DNA from: Bacteroidales bacterium
GTDB lineage: Bacteria > Bacteroidota > Bacteroidia > Bacteroidales > VadinHA17
NCBI GenBank assembly: GCA_024762655.1
Contig: JANTHB010000023.1
Span: forward strand, 1-42,849
Direction: 5' to 3'
Length of the DNA: 42,849 nucleotides
Position 1 is the stretch's first letter, and each line of letters starts with the position of its first letter. Made by a program: the position numbers and the translations under genes. The notes beneath the pieces were generated by a model. The model made no database searches. It had not been told where the DNA came from and saw nothing but the letters and a program-made list of their open reading frames with translations. Below, in pieces: positions 1 to 7,057 of the stretch.

Positions 1-33
1 AACAGACAGATTTCTTACAACACACCTGTTTTT

Positions 34-648
34 TCAGAAACCGAATTCCACTCTGATAACCGGATTGGAGTATGGTGTATATTCTCTGTTCCCCAGATAA
101 AACAAAAACAGCAAATTTACCGCACTTCTCCTACCTATGGGTTGGTGGTACCCCCCCCCCAGAAACCATGAATTCATCCAGAAACGACCATTATTATCCT
201 GTCCAGGAATCCCAAAATAGCTATGGTCCATATTCAGAGCTTCATATTCTGCCTGAGCAAATAATCCCCCATTGAATTTAACCGGAAGGATATTGGAAAA
301 ACTTTTCAGGAACAGGTATCTGATAAATAAATTGGGACCGTACATATGAGTACTGTATTTGAAATAAGGGGCATTTTCCTGATAAAATTCATATTTAAAA
401 CCTCCACCGGCCATCAATCTGGGGGTGAGCCGGTACCCTGCCAGAGGAGCCAGCAACACATCCGTAACCGTACCAAACTGCAAACCAAAATAGCCTCCCA
501 GATATACCCTGTCTGAAAGTCTTTTTTTAGGCTTCTGCTTCCCTTTGCCTTCTGCAAAGACCGTGGGTTGGCAAAATACTCCGAGAAGCATCATAAAAGC
601 AAGAACCGATAAAATGTTTTTTAATTCTTTCCTATTCTGCATCCACAT
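34..648 (-). CDS. Outer-membrane beta-barrel protein, unknown role
   Basis: The 204-residue product starts with a signal peptide: a charged start, a hydrophobic stretch around residues 10-30 and a likely cleavage after VFA. A short Lys/Gly-rich linker follows. The rest alternates aromatic and Gly residues as in a small 8- to 10-strand barrel, and the last residue is Phe, the usual end of outer-membrane barrels. No family was recognised. An in-frame ATG at 642 would also leave an intact signal peptide. The coding strand has ten consecutive G at 160-151, encoding three Gly near residues 164-166. Gain or loss of one G would put a stop within about ten codons and remove the last strands and the terminal Phe. 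The gene faces away from the SDR gene. Barrel identity is an inference from sequence character. Confidence 0.8.
   Translation of the reverse strand: MWMQNRKELKNILSVLAFMMLLGVFCQPTVFAEGKGKQKPKKRLSDRVYLGGYFGLQFGTVTDVLLAPLAGYRLTPRLMAGGGFKYEFYQENAPYFKYSTHMYGPNLFIRYLFLKSFSNILPVKFNGGLFAQAEYEALNMDHSYFGIPGQDNNGRFWMNSWFLGGGYHQPIGRRSAVNLLFLFYLGNREYTPYSNPVIRVEFGF
151..160 (-). repeat. Homopolymeric G10 tract inside the barrel gene
   Basis: Ten C in a row on the plus strand, read as G10 on the coding strand, spanning a Leu-Gly-Gly-Gly stretch. With nine G the frame would read Thr-Thr-Asn-Pro and stop; with eleven it would read Val-Pro-Pro-Thr-His-Arg and stop. Runs of this length are known slippage sites in bacterial surface genes. 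A sequencing or assembly error in run length is the main alternative. Confidence 0.9.
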
Positions 649-791
649 AGTTCAAAATTTTCACTCTGTTTCTTTCATTTACTCTTCATGTTTCAACCGA
701 AGAGTTTTAATAAACGGTATTATAATCAAAGCTTAACCTACGAAATTAAAATAAAATTCTATTTTTATTGTTGTTTTTCAAAAATAATAAT

Positions 792-1499
792 ATGAATATA
801 ATCATTACAGGCGCCAGTAGAGGCATTGGGTATCAGATCGCAGAATCCTTCATCCGTGGAGGAAACAACAGGACCGGGTTGATCGCCAGAAAGGGAGGCA
901 TTTTGGAAAATATGAAAAAAGAAAATATCTCTTCCGGGTCGGAGGTTATTCCTTATGTATATGACCTGGACACCATTATTGATCATCCTCAGGAATTAAC
1001 AGAACGCATAAAACGCGACTTTGATCACCTGGACATTCTGATCAACAATGCCGGTTTTTTGGTAAATAAACCGTTCACGGAGCTTCAGGCAGAAGATTAT
1101 ATAAAAAGTTACCGTATTAATTTTCTGGCTCCTGCCTTTCTTATCAAAAACTTACTTCCTCTTTTTTCAGGCTCTTCGCTCAGGCACATTGTCAACATCA
1201 GCAGCATGGGAGGCTACCAGGGCAGCGAAAAGTTTCCCGGGCTAACAGCCTACAGTGCTTCCAAAGCGGCCTTGTCCAACCTTACAGAGAGCCTGGCGGT
1301 AGAACTGAAGGATCAGGGTATTCATATCAACTGCCTGGCACCGGGCGCTGTTCAAACGGAAATGCTGGCACAGGCTTTCCCCGGATTCAAAGCCCCGGTA
1401 ACCCCGGAGGAAATGGGCGAATTCATTTATCACTTTGCGGTAGAAGCAGGCAAAGTAATGAACGGCAAGGTCATCCCCGTTTCCTTATCTATGCCATAA
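792..1499 (+). CDS. SDR-family NAD(P)-dependent oxidoreductase
   Basis: A 235-residue short-chain dehydrogenase. The Rossmann motif TGASRGIG lies at about residues 6-13, NNAG at about 84, and the catalytic Ser and Tyr-x-x-x-Lys are visible (NISSMGG, then YSASKAA). The length fits classical SDRs. The start at 792 places the nucleotide-binding strand directly at the N-terminus; the in-frame ATG at 768 would add eight residues of low-complexity, poly-Asn type and is less likely. The substrate cannot be read from sequence; similar proteins include 3-oxoacyl-ACP reductases and sugar or steroid dehydrogenases. It is convergent with buk, 77 bases away, and probably transcribed alone. Confidence 0.9.
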   Translation: MNIIITGASRGIGYQIAESFIRGGNNRTGLIARKGGILENMKKENISSGSEVIPYVYDLDTIIDHPQELTERIKRDFDHLDILINNAGFLVNKPFTELQAEDYIKSYRINFLAPAFLIKNLLPLFSGSSLRHIVNISSMGGYQGSEKFPGLTAYSASKAALSNLTESLAVELKDQGIHINCLAPGAVQTEMLAQAFPGFKAPVTPEEMGEFIYHFAVEAGKVMNGKVIPVSLSMP

Positions 1500-1576
1500 A
1501 AGGGTGTAGGAAATAATTATATCGGCTTTCTATATCCGCCGCAGCCGGAGAACAAAAGAGGATGCCTTCTGACTTA

Positions 1577-2653
1577 TTACTTATAAACTTTACATTCCTT
1601 TTCTCCCCGGAGCACCTGCAAGGCATTCATGGCCAAGGCTTTCATTTCGTCCTCTCCCGGAAAGATCACCACCCTGGAAATATGGGCAACCATCACCTTG
1701 ATGTAATCAACAATTCTTTCGTTAAAAGCCAGTCCTCCGGTAATGAGGATTGCATCCACCTCTCCTTTCAGCACCACACTGGCGGCACCGATCTCCTTGG
1801 ACACCTGATAGGCAAGAGCATCGAGCAGAAAGGCTGCCTTTTTGTCTCCTTCTTCGGCCATCAGGTTAATTCTGTAAACATCATTGGTTCCCAGATACCC
1901 CACCAGACCTCCTTTCCCGGTAATCATTTTCTTCACCTCGTCCAGGGTATATTTTCCGCTGAAGCACAGTCTAGCCAGGTCTCCCACCGGCAGTGTTCCG
2001 GAACGTTCGGGTGAAAAAGGACCATCGCCATCGAGTCCCTGGTTTACGTCCACCACCCTGCCTTTTCTATGTGCACCGACCGTTATCCCTCCGCCCAGGT
2101 GAGCGACGATCAGGTTCAGGTCTTCATATTCCCGGCCTATTTGCCGGGCATAGATTCGCGCTATGGCTTTATGGTTTAAGGCATGGAAAATAGACTTTCT
2201 CTCAAACAAAGGATGTCCTGCCACCCGGGCGAGATCCTGCAACTCATCCACGACGACAGGGTCTGCAATAAAAGCACGTGCATGTGGCAGGGAGCGGGCA
2301 ATATCATCGGCTATGAGTCCTCCCAGGTTACTGGCATGTTCGCCCATGACCCCTTTGATCAGGTCTCTTTTCATGGCCTCGTTCACCTCATACACCCCTG
2401 ATTCCACCGGTTTAATCATCCCACCCCGGCCAATCACTGCCGTAATCTCATCTATCTTCTCACGGGATTTCTCCAACTCATTCAAGATGATCTTTTTACG
2501 AAACTCATACTGTTCGGTAATATGATTAAACCGTGCCAGTTCCTCCGGCGAATGCCGGATGGTTTCTACCAGCCTGGGCTTCGTTTCGCGGTACACAGCA
2601 ATCTTGGTTGATGTAGAACCCGGATTGATCACTAAAATTCTATGTACCTGCAT
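1577..2653 (-). CDS. buk: Butyrate kinase
   Basis: A 358-residue ASKHA-fold kinase that makes ATP and butyrate (or a branched-chain acid) from the acyl phosphate and ADP. The N-terminal phosphate-binding motif NPGSTSTKIAVY, the central HLGGGI motif followed by VDVNQGLDGDGPFSPERSGT, and the C-terminal ITGGLAF are all present and typical of butyrate kinase. The length matches the family (about 355). It is the last gene of the acyl-phosphate operon, 13 bases after ptb, so Ptb and Buk can work in sequence. Bacterial homologues also accept isobutyryl and isovaleryl phosphate from amino-acid fermentation, so the physiological acid is open. Confidence 0.95.
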   Translation of the reverse strand: MQVHRILVINPGSTSTKIAVYRETKPRLVETIRHSPEELARFNHITEQYEFRKKIILNELEKSREKIDEITAVIGRGGMIKPVESGVYEVNEAMKRDLIKGVMGEHASNLGGLIADDIARSLPHARAFIADPVVVDELQDLARVAGHPLFERKSIFHALNHKAIARIYARQIGREYEDLNLIVAHLGGGITVGAHRKGRVVDVNQGLDGDGPFSPERSGTLPVGDLARLCFSGKYTLDEVKKMITGKGGLVGYLGTNDVYRINLMAEEGDKKAAFLLDALAYQVSKEIGAASVVLKGEVDAILITGGLAFNERIVDYIKVMVAHISRVVIFPGEDEMKALAMNALQVLRGEKECKVYK

Positions 2654-2666
2654 TATTACAGCTTTA

Positions 2667-3575
2667 TTAATTTTCAGATGACAATAAAGTGCCTAGCGCG
2701 ATGGAGTATAGTTTTGTTTCGGTGCTGTCGCCCCGTGAAGACAGGATCACGGGCACCCTGGCGCCCGCAACTATAGCAGCCGTATTCCCGCCCATTAGTT
2801 TGGTATGACATTTATAAAAAACATTTCCCGACTCAATGTTTGGAAACAGCAGGCAATCCACATCCCCGGCTACAGGGGAGTTTATTTTCTTTATGGCAGC
2901 GCTCTTTTTATCCAGCGCTACATCCAGTGCCAGCGGGCCATCAACGACAGCCCCTTTTATCTGGCCTCTCTCAGCCATTTTCGAGAGCAGAGCTGCATCC
3001 ACACATGCTTCCATGCCCGGCAGTACCTGTTCAGTCGCAGCAATAAGAGCAACTTTGGGATCTTTATTTCCCAGCCTGTGGGCCGTAAGGATTAAATGTT
3101 CCAGAATAATCTTTTTTTCTTTCAGATCAGGTCTGGGAATAATAGCCACATCACCAACGATCAGCAACTTATGATAACTTACCGGCTCGAGTACTGCCAC
3201 ATGTGTCAGCAATGAACCCGGTGTCAGGATTCCATTTTCCTTATTCAAAATCGCACGCATGTACTGATCCGTACTGACAGAACCTTTCATGATCAGGTCC
3301 CCCTTTCCATCCCGCACCAGAGACACTGCCTGACGGGCAGAAGTAAAGGGATCGGTTTCATGAATGATCTCAAAAGAAGAAAGGGACCAACCTTCTTTTT
3401 TACATATTTGCTGTATCTCGTTATTATCACCTATGAGTGTTGCATCGACTAGGCCTTTTTCCACAGCAAGAGACACTGCCCCAATGGTATGGGAATCCAT
3501 AGCATGGGCTACCACCAGCCTTTTTCGCGGCACCCCGGAAAGGCTGCTCATCATATCTTCAAGGGTTTGGATCAT
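2667..3575 (-). CDS. ptb: Phosphate butyryltransferase
   Basis: A 302-residue phosphotransacylase of the PTA/PTB family. It swaps CoA for phosphate on butyryl-CoA or related short or branched acyl-CoAs, giving the acyl phosphate used by Buk. Family features are the N-terminal KRLVVAHAMDSHTIGAV region, DLIMKGSVSTDQYMRAIL and the C-terminal PNIESGNVFYK. The ATG at 3575 is chosen because it gives the family length and begins four bases after the ackA stop; a longer frame from 3638 would overlap ackA by about 60 bases. It is cotranscribed with ackA upstream and buk 13 bases downstream. True substrate preference is not visible in sequence. Confidence 0.94.
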   Translation of the reverse strand: MIQTLEDMMSSLSGVPRKRLVVAHAMDSHTIGAVSLAVEKGLVDATLIGDNNEIQQICKKEGWSLSSFEIIHETDPFTSARQAVSLVRDGKGDLIMKGSVSTDQYMRAILNKENGILTPGSLLTHVAVLEPVSYHKLLIVGDVAIIPRPDLKEKKIILEHLILTAHRLGNKDPKVALIAATEQVLPGMEACVDAALLSKMAERGQIKGAVVDGPLALDVALDKKSAAIKKINSPVAGDVDCLLFPNIESGNVFYKCHTKLMGGNTAAIVAGARVPVILSSRGDSTETKLYSIALGTLLSSEN

Positions 3576-3579
3576 TATA

Positions 3580-4791
3580 TTACGGTTTTTTATTTTTGAC
3601 GATATCCATCGTATCCCAGGCAATGACCAGTTCTTCATTAGTAGGCATTACCAGGATCCTCACCCGTGACTCAGGAGTGCTTATGTCGCCGGTTTTTCCA
3701 AGGATAGTTTCCTCATTTTTTTTGGGTTCCAGGTTAATACCAATGAACTCCAGGCCTTCACAGGATTTCTGCCGGACCATAACATCATTTTCTCCTATCC
3801 CCCCCGTAAACACAAGAATATCAAGGCCCCCCATGGCTGCAGCATAGGCTCCTATATATTTCCTGATACGGTAACTATACATATCCAACGCCAGGCGGGC
3901 CCGTTCATTTCCTTCCTGTGCTGCTTTTTCAATATCCCGCATGTCCGAAGAGACGCCCGTCACTCCCAGCATCCCACTGAATTTGTTGATCAGGGTGTTG
4001 GCCGCATGAAGGCTTAATTCTTCTTTTTGCATGATATAGGTAAGCACACCCAGGTCCAGATCGCCCGTACGGGTCCCCATGATCAGTCCTTCCACCGGGG
4101 TAAGCCCCATGGAAGTGTCTACTGATTTCCCGTTTTTTATGGCAGCCATCGAGGCTCCGTTTCCCAAATGGCAGGTAATAATTTTCTTATCCTCATATTT
4201 ACATCCCAAAAACTGGCAGGCACGTTTGGACACATAGCGATGACTTGTTCCATGAAAACCATACCGGCGAATACCGTATTTTTTATACAGCGAGTAAGGA
4301 ATTGCATAGGTATAGGCATAGGGAGGCATCGTCTGGTGAAAAGCCGTATCGAAAACGCCCACCTGCGGTACCTGTGGCAACAGATCCTGCATGGCAAAGA
4401 TCCCTTTTAGGTTTGCCGGGTTGTGCAAAGGGGCCAGGTCTGCCACTTCCTGCATTTTAGCGATGACTTCCTTGGTGATCAACACGCTGCTTTTAAACTT
4501 TTCACCCCCGTGAACCACACGGTGTCCCACGGCATCAATTTCATCAAAGCTCTTCAAAGAGCCGTGTGTTTTACTGGTCAGTACACCCAGAACATACTCA
4601 ATCCCTTGTTGATGGTCATATATTTCACCTTCCAGCATCACCTCGTCGCCATCATCACGCTGGTTTTTCAGAAACGAACCATGGAGCCCGATCTTTTCCA
4701 CCACTCCTTTGGCCAGGACATCCTCCCGCTCCATGTCAATAAGCTGATACTTAATAGACGAACTTCCACAGTTCAGAACAATGATCTTCAT
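3580..4791 (-). CDS. ackA: Acetate kinase
   Basis: A 403-residue acetate kinase, converting acetyl phosphate and ADP to acetate and ATP. The motif VLNCGSSSIKY lies at residues 4-14, followed by GHRVVHGGEKF, FDTAFH, the HLGNGAS phosphate-binding loop, DTSMGLTPVEG and FTGGIGEN, all hallmarks of AckA. The length is normal (about 400). It sits third in the operon, 53 bases after the dehydrogenase-like gene and with its stop four bases before the ptb start. With Pta upstream it forms the acetate branch of substrate-level ATP production, next to the Ptb-Buk branch for longer acids. Confidence 0.97.
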   Translation of the reverse strand: MKIIVLNCGSSSIKYQLIDMEREDVLAKGVVEKIGLHGSFLKNQRDDGDEVMLEGEIYDHQQGIEYVLGVLTSKTHGSLKSFDEIDAVGHRVVHGGEKFKSSVLITKEVIAKMQEVADLAPLHNPANLKGIFAMQDLLPQVPQVGVFDTAFHQTMPPYAYTYAIPYSLYKKYGIRRYGFHGTSHRYVSKRACQFLGCKYEDKKIITCHLGNGASMAAIKNGKSVDTSMGLTPVEGLIMGTRTGDLDLGVLTYIMQKEELSLHAANTLINKFSGMLGVTGVSSDMRDIEKAAQEGNERARLALDMYSYRIRKYIGAYAAAMGGLDILVFTGGIGENDVMVRQKSCEGLEFIGINLEPKKNEETILGKTGDISTPESRVRILVMPTNEELVIAWDTMDIVKNKKP

Positions 4792-4844
4792 ACAAATATT
4801 TTTAAAATAGTTAATTACAATTTATTTATTACCCATGCTTTTCT

Positions 4845-5825
4845 TTACCGCGGTTTGGGGATGACAATCTCTGGACAAGTGATGGTTTCCCCCACGATCC
4901 TGTTTTTTTCATAAACATAGAAACCCTGGTTATTACGTCTTCCGAGATACCCCAGGCGATACAGTTTTTTTATGATGGGACTGGGTTTGAACTTCCTGTC
5001 CCCAAATTCCTGATAAAGGTTATTCATCCATTTGATCACCTTATCCAGTCCGATACGGTCGGCCATTTCCAGGGGCCCCAGTTGAAGCCCGAAGCCCAGT
5101 TTCATCGTTTTATCAATGTCGGTGGCGGAAGCCACGCCTTCCATGAGGGTTTCGCAGGCTTCATTGATCAGCACTACGATCAGGCGGGTGCTTACGTTTC
5201 CGGGAGACTCCAGCAAGGGGATTACCCGCATACCAATGGTACGGGCAAACTTTTCCACAAATTCTACAGACCGTTGGTTTGTGTACATCCCTCTTACTAC
5301 TTCTACAATACTTCCGCTGGTAATCGAAGGCAGAAAATGCAGACCCACAGCTCTTTCCGGGCGTTTTAGCACCGATGCCAACTCGGAAATTACCAGGGTG
5401 GAAGTGTTGGATGCAATCACCGTCTCTTCCCTGACGACAGATTCAATTTTCCGGAAGACTTCTTTTCTGAGTTCGAGGCTTGTACCCGGCCTCCGGTTGT
5501 TGATGGTTTCAATCACAATATCACAATCCTCTATCTCATTATAATCCGTGGAGCCATGGATACGGGACAGGATCGCTCTTTTCTCGCTTTCTGTCAACCC
5601 CCATTTATCTATGATACTGTCGAGTTTTTGATTCAGTTCAATAAATACTTCCGCCACACGCATTTCCGACAAATCGATAAAAACCACATTAAAGCCGTTG
5701 GCAGCCACCAGACGGGCAATATCCTGCCCCATGTTTCCGCAGCCAATTAACCCGACTTTATGCAAACTCCCCTTCTTCTTTACCTGTGTACGCAACGCAT
5801 ACTTTTCAATAGGTTCAACGTTCAT
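4845..5825 (-). CDS. 3-hydroxyacyl-CoA dehydrogenase-like protein
   Basis: The 326-residue product has the fold of 3-hydroxybutyryl-CoA dehydrogenase: an NAD-binding motif GCGNMG at residues 28-33, the SNTS motif at 139-142, His163 in GLHF and Glu175 in IVEVV (the usual His-Glu pair), and a helical C-terminal domain ending GRRNNQGFYVYEKN. Two family positions differ. The usual FNP after the catalytic His is replaced by LPS, and the Asn of the PGFxxNR motif is Thr213 (PGNVSTR, 208-214). A short insertion lies near residues 109-116. It sits between pta and ackA with an 18-base gap to pta, so a role with acyl-CoA in fermentation is likely, but the exact reaction is uncertain. The operon has no crotonase or acyl-CoA dehydrogenase. 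Confidence 0.85.
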   Translation of the reverse strand: MNVEPIEKYALRTQVKKKGSLHKVGLIGCGNMGQDIARLVAANGFNVVFIDLSEMRVAEVFIELNQKLDSIIDKWGLTESEKRAILSRIHGSTDYNEIEDCDIVIETINNRRPGTSLELRKEVFRKIESVVREETVIASNTSTLVISELASVLKRPERAVGLHFLPSITSGSIVEVVRGMYTNQRSVEFVEKFARTIGMRVIPLLESPGNVSTRLIVVLINEACETLMEGVASATDIDKTMKLGFGLQLGPLEMADRIGLDKVIKWMNNLYQEFGDRKFKPSPIIKKLYRLGYLGRRNNQGFYVYEKNRIVGETITCPEIVIPKPR

Positions 5826-5843
5826 TTTTCAACATTTTTTCAA

Positions 5844-6851
5844 TTAAATATTCATTCCGGCCGCCTGATTGACGGTAATAGCTCCCAGGTTTACAATATC
5901 TTCAACGCTGCATCCCCTGGAGAGATCATTAATCGGTGCTGCCATGCCCTGAAGCACAGGACCGATCGCTTCGGCATGGGCCAGTCTTTGTACCAGTTTA
6001 TAGCTAATATTCCCTGAATTCAGATCCGGAAAGACCAATACATTGGCATTTCCTGCAATCGTACTTTCAGGCGCTTTTTTCCGGCCCACAGCAGGCACAA
6101 TCGCTGCGTCGGCTTGTAACTCTCCGTCAATCTCCAGTGACGGGTCTATTTCCCGGGCTTTTTGTAAGGCCTGCACCACTTTATCCACCTCTTCATGCTG
6201 TGCACTGCCTTTGGTAGAAAAACTAAGCATGGCAACGCGGGGGGTAAAGCCTCCGATAGCCCGGGCCGTACGTGCCGAGGTTACAGCTATCTCAGCCAGC
6301 TGGGAAGCATCAGGGGCAGGATTTACAGCACAATCGGCAAAGACAAGGATCCCGTCTTCGCCAAATTCTTTGTCGGGAAGGATCATAAAAAAAGCGCCTG
6401 ACACCACGTTAATCCCGGGCATCGTACGTACAAACTGAAAAGCAGGCCGCAAAACATTCCCGGTAGGATTATTGGCGCCGGCCACCTCTCCGTCCGCATC
6501 TCCGGCCTTAATCATTACCGGCCCCAGATACAAAGGATCCTCTATCAAACGGGCAGCTTCCTCTGACGTAAGTCCCTTATGCGCACGGAGCTTCACCATC
6601 AGATCAATGTATTCCTGTTTTTTGGGATGATCTTTGGGATCCACAATCAGGCATTCGTCAATATGCTGAAGACCAAGGCTCCCGGCATGCATACGAATTT
6701 GTTCCGGATCACCGATCAGGATCACTTCGGCAAGCTTCTCCGCTGCCATACGGTCTCCGGCACGCAATGTACGCTCTTCATAAGCTTCCGGCAAAACGAT
6801 TCTCTTATGAGCTTTTCTGGCCTTTTCTTTGATTGATTCTATAAATTCCAT
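5844..6851 (-). CDS. pta: Phosphate acetyltransferase
   Basis: A 335-residue short-form phosphotransacetylase, converting acetyl-CoA and phosphate to acetyl phosphate. Motifs include the N-terminal RIVLPEAYEERTLRAG, the central GEVAGANNPTGNVLRPA region and the C-terminal FPDLNSGNISYKLVQRL. It has only the catalytic PTA_PTB domain and lacks the N-terminal regulatory domains of long Pta enzymes. It is the first gene of the five-gene operon, 18 bases ahead of the dehydrogenase-like gene. A TAnnTTTG element at 6889-6896 would start transcription about 30 bases before the ATG. Confidence 0.96.
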   Translation of the reverse strand: MEFIESIKEKARKAHKRIVLPEAYEERTLRAGDRMAAEKLAEVILIGDPEQIRMHAGSLGLQHIDECLIVDPKDHPKKQEYIDLMVKLRAHKGLTSEEAARLIEDPLYLGPVMIKAGDADGEVAGANNPTGNVLRPAFQFVRTMPGINVVSGAFFMILPDKEFGEDGILVFADCAVNPAPDASQLAEIAVTSARTARAIGGFTPRVAMLSFSTKGSAQHEEVDKVVQALQKAREIDPSLEIDGELQADAAIVPAVGRKKAPESTIAGNANVLVFPDLNSGNISYKLVQRLAHAEAIGPVLQGMAAPINDLSRGCSVEDIVNLGAITVNQAAGMNI

Positions 6852-6888
6852 TGTTTATCAATTAGTTATATTATTTTTATTTCGGTTG

Positions 6889-6896
6889 CAAAAGTA
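6889..6896 (-). promoter_or_regulatory. Bacteroidota -7 element for the pta operon
   Basis: TACTTTTG on the minus strand matches TAnnTTTG. It lies 38 bases before the pta ATG in the 206-base divergent gap with the FAD/Fe-S oxidoreductase. No TTTG at the usual -33 distance was seen. Confidence 0.5.
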
Positions 6897-7001
6897 GTTA
6901 AATTTCATGCCTTTTTAAAGTTTTTCAAATGACTATTATCATAAGGTTTTGCTGTTATACAACAAATCACGGATAATGCAGGTAGGAAGAATAAAAACTG
7001 T

Positions 7002-7009
7002 TATGTTTG
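7002..7009 (+). promoter_or_regulatory. Bacteroidota -7 element for the FAD/Fe-S oxidoreductase
   Basis: TATGTTTG matches TAnnTTTG, 49 bases before the ATG at 7058. No clear -33 element is visible. Confidence 0.45.
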
Positions 7010-7057
7010 ATATTTTTAATTTATTTTTACTCCCTCTCCTTCTAAGATAAGTCTCTC

